This document shows, one piece after another, positions 27,286-38,227 of a stretch of 64,000 nt of DNA. A program made the translations under genes and the position numbers. Position 1 is the first letter of the stretch; the number at the start of each line of letters is the position of its first letter. Under the pieces are notes generated by a model. The model was not told the origin of the DNA and searched no databases. It saw only the letters and a list, made by a program, of their open reading frames with translations. Source of the DNA: Alcaligenaceae bacterium (GTDB lineage Bacteria > Pseudomonadota > Gammaproteobacteria > Burkholderiales > Burkholderiaceae_B); contig JAUNUJ010000001.1 of NCBI GenBank assembly GCA_030538235.1, positions 273,849 to 337,848 of the forward strand, read 5' to 3'.

Positions 27286-28185
27286 TTAGAATAAGCTAGG
27301 GTAGTCGTTTTGTACTACATGGCGTACACGAACGGCATCTGCAAAGCGGGTTAATCTGCCATCAGCATTTAATAGCACCACAGCAACCGGACGTTTCTCA
27401 AACTCGGTAATCATCACTAAGCTCTGACCAGATTCGCGGATATAACCGGTTTTGGAAATATGAATAGACCAGTCATCATTGCGAATTAAGCGGTTGGTAT
27501 TGCGGTACTTTTCTGTGCGACCGTTGCTAGTGATAACACTGTAGTCATCGCTGGTAGAAAAGCGTTTAATTGTATTGTCTTTACCAACAGCGCGTAGTAG
27601 GCGTACTAAATCGTTTGGCGTTGAGACATTCATCGGTGATAAGCCGGTTGGTTCAACAAAGCGACTACGAGTCATGCCGAGTTGACGAGCAACTGAGTTC
27701 ATCTCATTAACAAAAGCGGTCATACCACCGGGGTAGGTGCGACCTAGGGCATGGGCAGCACGGTTTTCAGAAGACATCAATGAGAGTAAAAGCATCTCGC
27801 GACGGCTCAGTGTGGTACCTACGCTTAAGCGAGAACCGGAGTTTTTAACGCGGTCGATGTCATCAGCAGTAATCGTGATTTTTTCATCTAGCGACAGGCC
27901 GGAGCGTGTAATCACTAAAGCGGATAGCAACTTGCTGATTGAAGCAATAGGGCGAATTACGTCAGCATTTTTTGAATACAGCACTTGATTGTCATTAAGA
28001 CCGACAACAAGAGCAATCTCAGAGTTAAGAATCGCACCGCCATTGTCCACTTGACCGATAATCGGTGCAGACTCGATGCCGCTAATAGTTTGAGCCATCG
28101 TGCTGGTGCCGGCGAAACCGCAGCAGAGCGCAAATAGAGCTGCGCTCGCACGCTTGAAGATCGGAGATTTGTGCAAAGTCAACAT
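27286..28185 (-). CDS. pbpG: D-alanyl-D-alanine endopeptidase, PBP7/8 type
   Basis: A periplasmic low-molecular-weight penicillin-binding protein that cuts peptidoglycan cross-bridges. The 299-residue protein has a signal peptide (about 1-31, cleavage after TMA) and the three serine-peptidase motifs: SISK (Ser82, Lys85), SEN (139-141) and KTG (245-247). Length and the order ASISKLLSALV ... SSENRAAHALGRTYPGG match PbpG rather than carboxypeptidases DacA/C, as there is no C-terminal amphipathic anchor. Single gene. Confidence 0.9.
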   Translation of the reverse strand: MLTLHKSPIFKRASAALFALCCGFAGTSTMAQTISGIESAPIIGQVDNGGAILNSEIALVVGLNDNQVLYSKNADVIRPIASISKLLSALVITRSGLSLDEKITITADDIDRVKNSGSRLSVGTTLSRREMLLLSLMSSENRAAHALGRTYPGGMTAFVNEMNSVARQLGMTRSRFVEPTGLSPMNVSTPNDLVRLLRAVGKDNTIKRFSTSDDYSVITSNGRTEKYRNTNRLIRNDDWSIHISKTGYIRESGQSLVMITEFEKRPVAVVLLNADGRLTRFADAVRVRHVVQNDYPSLF

Positions 28186-28561
28186 AATATATTTATTAAA
28201 GTGTGTTGTTGAGAGAAAGGTTTTATCTATTATACATATAGGCTTATTAAATGTCTTTATTTATTAACAACTTAGAAGCTATTCTTAAGGGTTTTTATAG
28301 GTCATGTTTAAACTGTCTAAGTAGTTGAAATTTAAGTCAAAATAAGGAAATTATGGCTTTTTGTCTACGAAGTATAACGTCTAAATCATCGTCATTTAAC
28401 ATTCTTTTACAAAATAAATTGTAAAAAGAGAAACGTACAGTAAAAGGTGAAAAAAGGCTAAAATACGGTTAATCATTTTTTAAAAGATTTTCTTAAGATT
28501 TAATTCGGTCTTTAGAAGCTCTTTTTATATCCTTTTAATATCCTTGTATTAGGTAAATCAC
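28186..28561. other. AT-rich intergenic region with candidate operator upstream of purL
   Basis: This 376-bp region holds promoters for the divergent pbpG and purL. The clearest structure is an inverted repeat TTTTACAA-N6-TTGTAAAA at 28405-28426, about 136 bp before the purL start, which looks like a dimeric repressor site but does not match the PurR consensus. A TAAAAT hexamer near 28460 could be a -10 element. No open reading frame or RNA gene was recognised. Confidence 0.5.
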
Positions 28562-31500
28562 GTGTCATCTTATTTGATTGTCCCCGGTGCCGTTGCACTG
28601 CCAGAATCGACTAAAGCTCGTCTTAAAGAGCAAGTAAAAGCCTTAGACTTAGCTATTGATAAAATTTTTACGCGTTTCGAGTATTACGTGTATAGCCAAG
28701 AGCCATTAACAACAGAACAACAAGCTGCGGTGACTGAGCTACTGACGCGCGACACCAAGGTATTGGAAGCACAGATTTCCAAGCATGATGTTGAGTTGCG
28801 CATCTTGCCACGCCTAGGCACTATCTCCCCTTGGGCTTCTAAAGCGACTGATATCGCGCGTAACTGTGGCATTGAAGGCATTCTACGCATTGAGCGTGGC
28901 ACCTATATGGTGATTACTCCCGAAAAGAGTTTTTGGTCCGGTAGCGATATGAAGCCGGAGAAACTGCAGCAATTCATCAAGTTAATTCACGATCGCATGA
29001 CTGAAAATGTGGTGATTGGTGATGACTTTGACCCGCAGGCATTATTCTTGGAATTAGAGCCTAAGCCTTTGCGTACCGTGGCCATTTTAGAAGAGGGTGC
29101 AGCGGCCCTTGAAAAAGTCAACGTAGATTGGGGTTTAGCTTTATCTGACGATGAGGTAGAGTATCTTGTCGACTCGTTTGTTAAGCTTCAACGCAATCCG
29201 ACCGATGTGGAGTTGATGATGTTCGCTCAAGCAAATAGTGAGCATTGTCGCCACAAGATTTTCAACGCCTCATGGACGGTTGATGGTGAGGCCAAGGATA
29301 AAACCTTATTCGGCATGATTCGTGATACGCATAAACATAATCCGCGCGGCACAGTCGTGGCTTATGCGGATAATGCAGCGATCATGGAAGGGGCAGAGTC
29401 CACACGTTTCTTTGCGCCGAAACGTGCTGACGGCAGCTTTATTTATCAACCTAAAAAGCGCTTAACTCACACCTTAATGAAGGTCGAGACACATAACCAC
29501 CCGACTGCGATTTCACCTTTTCCGGGTGCCGCTACCGGTGCCGGTGGTGAGATTAGGGATGAGGGCGCAACCGGTCGTGGCGCCAATCCCAAGGCCGGTT
29601 TAACCGGTTATACCGTCGCCAATTTGCAGCTGAAAGACTTAAAAGAGCCGTGGGAAGAGGACTCTCATGGTAAGCCGAGTCGCATCGCGTCTGCGTTGGA
29701 TATCATGATTGAGGGGCCACTGGGTGGTGCCGCCTTTAATAACGAATTCGGTCGCCCGAATATCTTGGGTTATTTCCGTACTTATGAACAGACCGTGGCT
29801 GGTCGTCGTTGGGGTTACCAAAAGCCCATCATGATTGCCGGTGGTTTGGGTAGTATTGACGCGGAGCTTTGTTTTAAAGATCCAATCCCTGATGGCGCTT
29901 TATTGATTCAGTTAGGTGGCCCGGGCATGCGCATCGGTATGGGGGGTGGTGCCGCGTCAAGTATGGCCGCTGGTACCAATACCGAAGCCTTAGACTTTGA
30001 CTCAGTACAACGTGGCAACCCGGAAATTGAACGTCGTGCCCAAGAAGTGATTAATGCCTGCTGGCAAATGCTTGAAAATAACCCAATCATTGCGATTCAT
30101 GACGTCGGCGCGGGCGGTTTATCTAACGCTTTCCCTGAATTGGTTAATGACGCTAATCGTGGCGCGACCTTTGATTTAGAGCGTGTGAATCTCGAAGAAA
30201 GTGGCATGTCTGCGGCTGAGGTTTGGAGTAACGAATCTCAAGAGCGCTATGTTATGGCGATTGCCCCTGAGAGTTTAGCGTTATTTGATGAGATCGCTCG
30301 TCGCGAACGTTGTCCTTATGCGGTTATTGGTATTGCGACTGAAGAGCGTACGCTACGTGTGGTCGAGGGTGAAGGGCTGCCGGGCGAAGAGGGTAGCACC
30401 AGTTTAGAGCCCGCTAAGCAGTTACGTCCTGTCGATGTGCCTATCGATGTGATTTTAGGTAAACCGCCTAAGATGCAGCGCGATGTTCAGAGTGAAACAC
30501 TTGAGGTTGAAGCTATTGATGTGGTCGGTCAGGATCTACGTGAGCTTGGCTTACATGTGATGCGTCATCCGACCGTCGCTAGCAAATCCTTTATCATCAC
30601 CATTGGTGACCGTAACGTCGGTGGGTTAACCGCCCGCGATCAATTGGTCGGTCCATGGCAGATTCCAGTAGCTGATTGTGCGGTGACTTTGGCTGATTAT
30701 GAAAACTTCCATGGTGAAGCCATGTCCATGGGTGAGCGTACACCGCTTGCTATTGTGGATAGTGCGGCCGCTAGCCGTATGGCAATTGCCGAGTCTATTA
30801 CTAATATCGCCGCTGCTGATATTAAACAGCTTGATGGGCTTAAGTTATCCGCTAACTGGATGGCTGCCTGCGGGACCCCAGGCCAAGATGCTGCGTTGTA
30901 TGAGGCGGTTCAAGCGGCTAGTGAGTTTTGTCAGGCTTTAGATATTTCAATTCCGGTGGGCAAGGACTCAATGTCTATGCGCACGGCGTGGACTGAAACC
31001 GTTGCCGATAATTCTGAAGAAAGTATCGATAAGGAAGTGGTTGCACCGGTATCCTTAATTGTGACTGCTTTTGCACAAGTTGCCGATGTACGTAAAACCT
31101 TAACCCCTCAGTTAGTCACTGATCAAGGTCCTACCGCCTTGATCCTGATTGATTTAGGCGAGGGTAAGCAGCGTTTAGGCGGTTCTGTATTAGCGCATAC
31201 TATCAATCAGTTTGGTAACGAAGTGCCTGATATTGACGATGCGGAAAAACTGCGTACTTTCTTTGCCGTGATCCGTAGTCTGGCAGATGAGGGTTCTATT
31301 TTGGCTTACCACGACCGTTCCGATGGCGGTCTATTTGCAACCGTCGCGGAGATGGCCTTTGCTGGTCATACCGGGGTGTCTATCAATGTTGATATGTTAA
31401 CCTTCGATGGTGCGGTACAGGACTGGGGTGATTATAAAATCCGCCCTGAGCAGGTTAAAGTCCAACGCGACGAGAGCACTATTAAAGCCTTATTCAATGA

Positions 31501-32623
31501 GGAATTAGGTGCAGTGATTCAGGTTCGTGCAGAGGATCGCGATCAGGTGTTGCAGGTGCTGCGTGAGGTTGGCTTATCACTCTGCAGCCATGCCATTGGT
31601 ACCTTAAATGACAAAGACACCATTGAAGTGTTCCGCGATGGTGGCGTTGTCTTAGAGTACCCGCGCGCTGAATTAGGTGCGGCTTGGAGCGAAGTGGGTT
31701 ATGAAATCGCTAAGTTACGTGAAAATCCTATCACGGCTCAGGCTGAATTTGATCGTTGGAAGGATACTAGCGATGTGGGCCTAAATGCTAAAGTTGATTT
31801 TGACCCTCAAGAAGATATCGCCATGCCTTATTACAACAAGGCACGTCCGACAATCGCTATTGTGCGCGAACAGGGCTCTAATAGCCAGGTTGAAATGGCT
31901 TGGGCTTTCCATAAGGCCGGCTTTACCGTCTATGATGTGCATATGACGGATCTTTTAGAAGAGCGTATTAAGCTAGCAGACTTACAGGGTCTAGTGGCCG
32001 CCGGTGGCTTCAGTTACGGTGATGTGCTGGGAGCCGGTGAGGGGTGGTCTAAGACGATTCGCTACAATCCGCAATTACTTGATCAGTTTAGCGAGTTCTT
32101 TAGCCGTGACGATGTCTTTGCCTTAGGGGTATGTAATGGCTGCCAGATGATGGCGAGCCTAAGTGATATTATCCCAGGCGCAGAGGATTGGCCGCGCTTT
32201 ACCAGAAACCAGTCGGCACGCCACGAAGCGCGCTTGGTGATGGCTGAAGTGAGCGACAGTAAGTCGATTTTCTTTCATGATATGGCTGGTATGCAGGCGC
32301 CAATCGTGATTTCACATGGTGAGGGCTTTGCTAACTTTTCTAAGCAAGGCGATTCTGATAATGTGATTTCAGCGTTACGCTATGTAAATAATAGCGGTGT
32401 GATTAGTGAGGCTTATCCATTTAATCCAAATGGCAGTATAAATGGCATCGCCGCTGTAACCACGGAAGACGGTCGCTTTACCATCATGATGCCGCACCCG
32501 GAGCGTGTAATTCGCAAGGCCATGATGTCTTGGGCACCTAATTCTTGGGGTGCGAAGGACAGTGGGGGTGAGCAAACGCCTTGGATGCGTATGTTCATGA
32601 ATGCTAGAGTGTTTATCGATTAA
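28562..32623 (+). CDS. purL: Phosphoribosylformylglycinamidine synthase (large single-chain form)
   Basis: PurL converts FGAR, glutamine and ATP to FGAM in purine synthesis. The 1353-residue protein is the fused proteobacterial type: N-terminal PurS-like domain, linker, FGAM synthetase halves (KVETHNHPTAISPFPGAATG, GGLGSIDAELCFKDP, AGGLSNAFPELVNDANRG, IPVGKDSMSMR) and a C-terminal class I glutaminase with nucleophile Cys in LGVCNGCQMM and the His/Glu pair in MPHPERV. So its glutaminase is intact, in contrast to GuaA downstream. The start codon is GTG at 28562. A tandem hairpin and terminator follow. Confidence 0.96.
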   Translation: MSSYLIVPGAVALPESTKARLKEQVKALDLAIDKIFTRFEYYVYSQEPLTTEQQAAVTELLTRDTKVLEAQISKHDVELRILPRLGTISPWASKATDIARNCGIEGILRIERGTYMVITPEKSFWSGSDMKPEKLQQFIKLIHDRMTENVVIGDDFDPQALFLELEPKPLRTVAILEEGAAALEKVNVDWGLALSDDEVEYLVDSFVKLQRNPTDVELMMFAQANSEHCRHKIFNASWTVDGEAKDKTLFGMIRDTHKHNPRGTVVAYADNAAIMEGAESTRFFAPKRADGSFIYQPKKRLTHTLMKVETHNHPTAISPFPGAATGAGGEIRDEGATGRGANPKAGLTGYTVANLQLKDLKEPWEEDSHGKPSRIASALDIMIEGPLGGAAFNNEFGRPNILGYFRTYEQTVAGRRWGYQKPIMIAGGLGSIDAELCFKDPIPDGALLIQLGGPGMRIGMGGGAASSMAAGTNTEALDFDSVQRGNPEIERRAQEVINACWQMLENNPIIAIHDVGAGGLSNAFPELVNDANRGATFDLERVNLEESGMSAAEVWSNESQERYVMAIAPESLALFDEIARRERCPYAVIGIATEERTLRVVEGEGLPGEEGSTSLEPAKQLRPVDVPIDVILGKPPKMQRDVQSETLEVEAIDVVGQDLRELGLHVMRHPTVASKSFIITIGDRNVGGLTARDQLVGPWQIPVADCAVTLADYENFHGEAMSMGERTPLAIVDSAAASRMAIAESITNIAAADIKQLDGLKLSANWMAACGTPGQDAALYEAVQAASEFCQALDISIPVGKDSMSMRTAWTETVADNSEESIDKEVVAPVSLIVTAFAQVADVRKTLTPQLVTDQGPTALILIDLGEGKQRLGGSVLAHTINQFGNEVPDIDDAEKLRTFFAVIRSLADEGSILAYHDRSDGGLFATVAEMAFAGHTGVSINVDMLTFDGAVQDWGDYKIRPEQVKVQRDESTIKALFNEELGAVIQVRAEDRDQVLQVLREVGLSLCSHAIGTLNDKDTIEVFRDGGVVLEYPRAELGAAWSEVGYEIAKLRENPITAQAEFDRWKDTSDVGLNAKVDFDPQEDIAMPYYNKARPTIAIVREQGSNSQVEMAWAFHKAGFTVYDVHMTDLLEERIKLADLQGLVAAGGFSYGDVLGAGEGWSKTIRYNPQLLDQFSEFFSRDDVFALGVCNGCQMMASLSDIIPGAEDWPRFTRNQSARHEARLVMAEVSDSKSIFFHDMAGMQAPIVISHGEGFANFSKQGDSDNVISALRYVNNSGVISEAYPFNPNGSINGIAAVTTEDGRFTIMMPHPERVIRKAMMSWAPNSWGAKDSGGEQTPWMRMFMNARVFID

Positions 32624-32657
32624 CAGATCATTTAAGCTAAATAAACAAGGCATAAAA

Positions 32658-32678
32658 ATACCGCTTTCATCGCGGTAT
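32658..32678 (+). repeat. Small hairpin preceding the purL terminator
   Basis: ATACCGC and GCGGTAT (32658-32664, 32672-32678) form a 7-bp stem with a 7-base loop just before the terminator; it may stabilise the mRNA 3 end. Confidence 0.5.
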
Positions 32679-32686
32679 GACGACTT

Positions 32687-32726
32687 AAGCCAAACCTCGG
32701 TAAAATTTACCGGGGTTTGGCTTTTT
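32687..32726 (+). terminator. Intrinsic terminator after purL
   Basis: An 18-bp stem with one wobble (32687-32704 with 32706-32723) runs directly into a T5 run at 32722-32726. Confidence 0.9.
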
Positions 32727-32752
32727 ATTAAATTTTATAGGCAGAAAAGTAG

Positions 32753-34243
<1,491 letters not shown>

Positions 34244-34271
34244 TCTTGTTCTTTTAAAGTAGTAAATCATT

Positions 34272-35867
34272 ATGCATCAAAAGATCCTAATTCTTGACTT
34301 CGGTTCACAAGTCACCCAAATGATCGCTCGTCGCGTCCGCGACGCCGGCGTGTTTAGTGAAGTTTTTCCCGCTGATGTGGATGAAGCTTTTTTACGTGAT
34401 CAAATTAATAATCACGGTGTTAAGGGAATCATCCTATCCGGCGCAAATCCGGACAGCAGTTCCGTTGCTCCGCGTATGGAACTCTCACCATTTGTGTTTT
34501 TAGCCGATGTGCCTGTCCTAGGTATTGGCTATGGTATGCATATGATGGCACAGCACTTAGGTGGTGAGGTTGCCGCTACAAAAGAGCAAGACTTTGCTCA
34601 AGCACATGTGGCAGTAAAGGGTAATAGTCCTTTATTTGCGACTTTGTCTGACGGCAAAACAGCCGAGGGTCTAAACCAGTTAGATGTCTGGATGAGCCAC
34701 GGTAGTCAGGTTTGTGATTTACCGGCCGGTTTTATGGTTATCGGTACCTCTAAAACTTGCCCGATTGCCGCGATGTCTGATGAGGTTCGTCTCTTTTACG
34801 GTATTCAGTTCCACCCTGAGGTAACTAATACCAAGCAGGGCGAAGCGTTATTGCGTCGCTTTGTATTGGATATTTGTGAATGCGATGGTGACTGGACCAT
34901 GGCCGCCTATGCCGAGGAAATGATCGATCGTATCCGCGAAGAAGTGGGTGATGACCAAGTTATCCTTGCGCTATCGGGGGGCGTGGATTCTTCTGTTGCC
35001 GCGGTGTTAATCCACCGTGCTATCGGTTCACAGCTTACTTGTGTGTTTGTTGATCACGGCTTGTTACGTCTCTTTGAGGGTAAGCAAGTGATGGATTTGA
35101 TGCATGAGCATTTGGGTCTGAATATTATTCATGTCAATGCCGTCGATCGTTTTATGACTGAACTCGAAGGCGTCACTGATCCTGAGCAAAAGCGCAAGAT
35201 CATCGGTCGTGAATTTGTGGAAATCTTCCAAGAAGAAGCGGCTAATCTGAGCAATGCTAAATGGCTCGCTCAAGGTACGATTTATCCGGATGTGATCGAG
35301 TCAGCTGCTAGCAAGCATGGTGGTGTTGCAGTGAAATCTCACCATAACGTCGGTGGTTTGCCAGATACTTTAAGCATGAAGCTTTTAGAGCCTTTACGTG
35401 AGTTATTCAAAGATGAGGTTCGTAAGCTTGGTGTCGCGCTCGGTTTACCTGAGAAAATGGTCTATCGTCATCCATTCCCAGGTCCGGGTCTTGGTGTGCG
35501 TATTCTAGGTGAGGTCAAACAAGACTATGCGGATATTTTACGTCGTGCTGATGCAATCTTTATCGAGGAATTGCGTAATGCCATTGACGCCGAAACAGGT
35601 AAAAACTGGTACGACTTAACATCTCAGGCTTTTGCGGTATTTTTACCGGTGAAGTCTGTGGGTGTCAATGAAGGTAGTCGTGTCTATGAGTACGTCGTGT
35701 CTTTACGTGCGGTGCAGACTAATGATTTTATGCATGCTCGTTGGGCGCCGTTACCTTATGAGTTATTAGGTCATATTTCTGACCGTATTATCAATGAGGT
35801 TCGTGGTATCAGTCGTGTGGTTTATGATGTATCTGGAAAACCACCGGCAACGATTGAGTGGGAATAG
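34272..35867 (+). CDS. guaA: GMP synthase with a degenerate glutaminase site
   Basis: GuaA aminates XMP to GMP. The 531-residue protein has the usual two parts. The C-terminal ATP-pyrophosphatase is intact: P-loop [10 protein letters not shown] (232-241), [23 protein letters not shown] and the C-terminal KPPATIEWE. The N-terminal class I amidotransferase (1 to about 200) is not. The nucleophile position equivalent to E. coli Cys86 is Gly86 (codon GGC at 34527-34529, in [10 protein letters not shown]), the oxyanion SGGP is SGAN (56-59), and the Gln after GM is His90. His181 and Glu183 of the triad remain. It should therefore use free ammonia rather than glutamine. Length and register are unchanged, so this is not a frameshift. 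A second guaA elsewhere cannot be excluded. Confidence 0.93.
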   Translation: MHQKILILDFGSQVTQMIARRVRDAGVFSEVFPADVDEAFLRDQINNHGVKGIILSGANPDSSSVAPRMELSPFVFLADVPVLGIGYGMHMMAQHLGGEVAATKEQDFAQAHVAVKGNSPLFATLSDGKTAEGLNQLDVWMSHGSQVCDLPAGFMVIGTSKTCPIAAMSDEVRLFYGIQFHPEVTNTKQGEALLRRFVLDICECDGDWTMAAYAEEMIDRIREEVGDDQVILALSGGVDSSVAAVLIHRAIGSQLTCVFVDHGLLRLFEGKQVMDLMHEHLGLNIIHVNAVDRFMTELEGVTDPEQKRKIIGREFVEIFQEEAANLSNAKWLAQGTIYPDVIESAASKHGGVAVKSHHNVGGLPDTLSMKLLEPLRELFKDEVRKLGVALGLPEKMVYRHPFPGPGLGVRILGEVKQDYADILRRADAIFIEELRNAIDAETGKNWYDLTSQAFAVFLPVKSVGVNEGSRVYEYVVSLRAVQTNDFMHARWAPLPYELLGHISDRIINEVRGISRVVYDVSGKPPATIEWE

Positions 35868-36207
35868 TTGAAGACCTATTCAGGGTACGTCAAATCTATT
35901 CAAAATGACCGCTAAGCCAGTAAATACAACACTTCTAATAATTCAAGGCTATTCAAGGTTATCCACAGTAAACCACTTTTTTATCGGTATAAGTGACGGT
36001 AAATTGAAAACAAATACACCTGTTTTTGCTTTACCGTCTTTTTTGTGACCTTAAAAGGCCCTATACCACACCAGCTGACCAATCATTAAAGGTAAATTTA
36101 TTTACGCTGGCGGATTTAATTTCCTAAATTTAAAGGTCCTCTTTAACAAGCTTAGTTAGCACCGTCGATCTTAGTAATTTGATTGACAGCGCAAGACAGT
36201 TTACGCA
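35868..36207. other. Intergenic region after guaA
   Basis: About 340 bp without a gene between guaA and the convergent LysR gene. It holds a terminator (35995-36044), several short CTATTCAA-type repeats around 35880-35960 and one DnaA-box-like TTATCCACA (35959-35967). The 3 end of guaA is a common integration site in other bacteria, but no integrase or duplicated end was seen here. Confidence 0.5.
35995..36044 (+). terminator. Intrinsic terminator downstream of guaA
   Basis: GACGGTAAA (35995-36003) pairs with TTTACCGTC (36030-36038); an inner AAAACA/TGTTTT pairing extends the stem, and T6 follows. Confidence 0.85.
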
Positions 36208-37101
36208 TCACCCCATATCCGAGTGCTCTTTAGCTAACTCAAAGAAAGCCTTCACGTAGTCCAATTGCGTATCTGTTTTTCTTGAACCAATAAAAATCTG
36301 TTTTGCAATGCCATTTTCCCCCAAGGTGATGGGAACCAGGGGCAGTGTTTCTTCATATTCTTCGATCAACCAGCGCGGTAGAGCTGTGACACCACGATTG
36401 CTAGCCACCATATGTAATAGAATATCAGTGGTTTCAATGGTTTTATGTTGCCGAGGCAAAATACCGGCAGGCAGTAGAAACTGACTGAAAATATCCAGTC
36501 GCTCAATATCCACTGGGTAGGTAATTAAAATTTCCGTTGCGAGTTGTTCCGGTGTGATATAGCGCTCCTTGGCAAGCTGGTGATTCTTCGAGACAACCAA
36601 AACCTGCTCGTAGTCGAAAACGGCTTCAAATGTCAGACCTGAACTAAAAAAAGGGTCAGGTGTCACCAGTAAATCAATTTCAAAATTAAATAAACCGCCA
36701 ATACCGCCGAATTTAAACTTTTGTTTAACATCGAGATCCACATCAGGCCAAGCGCTTAGATAAGGTGACACGATTTTCAGTAACCATTGATAGCAGGGGT
36801 GACATTCCATACCGATACGCAAGGAGCCACGCTTGCCATGGGCGTATTGTTGTAGCCTGTCTTCGGCTAATTCTAATTGCGGTAGTACGCGATTTGCGAC
36901 AGCCAATAGGTGTTGACCGGCTTGGGTGAGTTGGAGTCGACGTTTGTCGCGGCGCCAGATTTCGGTGCCTAGCTGTTGTTCTAGCTTCTTCATGCTATGA
37001 CTGAGCGCCGATTGAGTGACATGCAGTTCATTGGCTGCGGCTGTTAAAGAGCCTTGTTTTTCAACTTGCTGAATAATGGATAAATGGATACGTTCAATCA
37101 T
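36208..37101 (-). CDS. LysR-family regulator, MetR-like
   Basis: A 297-residue LysR regulator with the N-terminal winged helix (GSLTAAANELHVTQSALSH) and a C-terminal effector domain. It resembles MetR, the homocysteine-responsive activator of methionine synthesis: MECHPCYQWL, SGLTFEAVFDYEQVLV, EILITYPVDIERLDIF and VASNRGVTALPRW have clear counterparts there. It is divergent from mesX-mesD, a methionine synthase pair, which fits the MetR habit of regulating a neighbouring synthase. A MetR-like half-palindrome lies just before its own start, so autoregulation is likely. Confidence 0.88.
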   Translation of the reverse strand: MIERIHLSIIQQVEKQGSLTAAANELHVTQSALSHSMKKLEQQLGTEIWRRDKRRLQLTQAGQHLLAVANRVLPQLELAEDRLQQYAHGKRGSLRIGMECHPCYQWLLKIVSPYLSAWPDVDLDVKQKFKFGGIGGLFNFEIDLLVTPDPFFSSGLTFEAVFDYEQVLVVSKNHQLAKERYITPEQLATEILITYPVDIERLDIFSQFLLPAGILPRQHKTIETTDILLHMVASNRGVTALPRWLIEEYEETLPLVPITLGENGIAKQIFIGSRKTDTQLDYVKAFFELAKEHSDMG

Positions 37102-37107
37102 TTCATA

Positions 37108-37120
37108 TGAGTAAAATTCA
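37108..37120. promoter_or_regulatory. Candidate MetR-binding site
   Basis: TGAGTAAAATTCA differs by one base from the MetR consensus TGAA-N5-TTCA. A related half site (TGAAGTAAAATGG on the minus strand) lies near 37138-37152. Both are in the 129-bp divergent region between the MetR-like gene and mesX. Confidence 0.5.
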
Positions 37121-37230
37121 TGGATATGTTAAATAATACCATTTTACTTCATGTTTTGTTCTGCCTAAAATAACAAACATATTTAAAGTATTTAGCGCTT
37201 GAGGTTAAAGCATATTTGGATTTGAAAACA

Positions 37231-38208
37231 ATGACTAAAGAGTTTGTATTTGAGATTAAACGTATTCGTTTTGATGAGGATTATCATCCATCAGAAGACA
37301 CACGAATCACGACGAATTTTGCTAATTTGGCAAGAGGCGAAAAACGCCAAGAGAATTTACGTAATACGTTAAAGCTCATCAATAATCGTTTTAATAGCCT
37401 AGCGGATTGGGATAATCCTGAAGGCGATCGTTATACTGTTGAGCTTGATATTATTTCAGTTGATCTTGATGTGGAGGGTCAAGGAAATTTCTTTCCGGTG
37501 ATTGAAGTATTAAAAACTAACGTTATTGATCATTTAAATAACACGCGTTTTGATGGTGTTGTTGGCAATAATTTTTCTTCTTATGTGAGGGATTATGATT
37601 TTAGTGTGTTATTGCCTGAGCATAATAAAAACAAAAAAGACTTCACACTCCCTGAAGCCTATGGTGAATTGCATGGAAAATTGTTTAAGGCCTTTTTGAA
37701 TTCAAATGTTTATAAAGAAAACTTTAGTAAATTACCGGTGATTTGTCTCAGCGTATCAAGCAGCAAAACTTATTATCGCACGGGCAATGAGCATCCTATT
37801 CTGGGTGTTGAGTATCAGCAGGATGAGTTTTCTTTGACCGATCAGTATTTTGAAAAAATGGGTTTGGGTGTGCGCTATTTTATGCCTAAAAATAGTGTTG
37901 CCCCATTGGCATTTTACTTTGCCGGTGATTTGCTTAGTGATTATTCAAATCTTGAATTAATTAGCACCATCAGTACGATGGAGGCTTTTCAAAAGATTTA
38001 TCGTCCCGAAATTTATAATGCAAATGTTATAGCAGGCAAAGTCTATCAACCGCGTTTAGAAAATCAAGATCACTCCTTAACTCAAATTATCTATGACCGA
38101 GATGAGCGAAGCGAGTTAGCCATAGCTCAGGGTCGATTTACCGAAACACATTTTATTAAACCGTATAAGTCCATTCTTGAGCAATGGCTTGTCAGTCACG
38201 CAATTTAA
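37231..38208 (+). CDS. mesX: MesX, DUF1852 partner of folate-independent methionine synthase
   Basis: The 325-residue protein matches DUF1852 (FEIKRIRFDEDYHPSEDTRI, TTNFANLARGEKRQENLRN, RYTVELDIISVD). This family, named MesX, is required together with MesD for an oxygen-dependent, folate-independent methionine synthase in aerobic bacteria such as Acinetobacter. Its biochemical role is not settled. The ATG at 37231 is chosen over an in-frame TTG at 37216 because known members start at this point (M-T/S-K-E-F). No signal peptide or membrane helix; cytoplasmic. It is 19 bp upstream of mesD and divergent from the MetR-like regulator. Confidence 0.85.
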   Translation: MTKEFVFEIKRIRFDEDYHPSEDTRITTNFANLARGEKRQENLRNTLKLINNRFNSLADWDNPEGDRYTVELDIISVDLDVEGQGNFFPVIEVLKTNVIDHLNNTRFDGVVGNNFSSYVRDYDFSVLLPEHNKNKKDFTLPEAYGELHGKLFKAFLNSNVYKENFSKLPVICLSVSSSKTYYRTGNEHPILGVEYQQDEFSLTDQYFEKMGLGVRYFMPKNSVAPLAFYFAGDLLSDYSNLELISTISTMEAFQKIYRPEIYNANVIAGKVYQPRLENQDHSLTQIIYDRDERSELAIAQGRFTETHFIKPYKSILEQWLVSHAI

Positions 38209-38227
38209 TTATCAAAACTGGAACATT

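Noticed and set aside
35959-35967. DnaA-box-like TTATCCACA downstream of guaA
   Set aside because: It is a single copy with no AT-rich unwinding region, no dnaA/dnaN and no partner boxes, so an origin call is not supported.
35868-37200. Genomic island at the 3 end of guaA
   Set aside because: guaA is a known integration target, but no integrase, direct repeat or composition break was seen and the neighbours look like ordinary metabolic genes.
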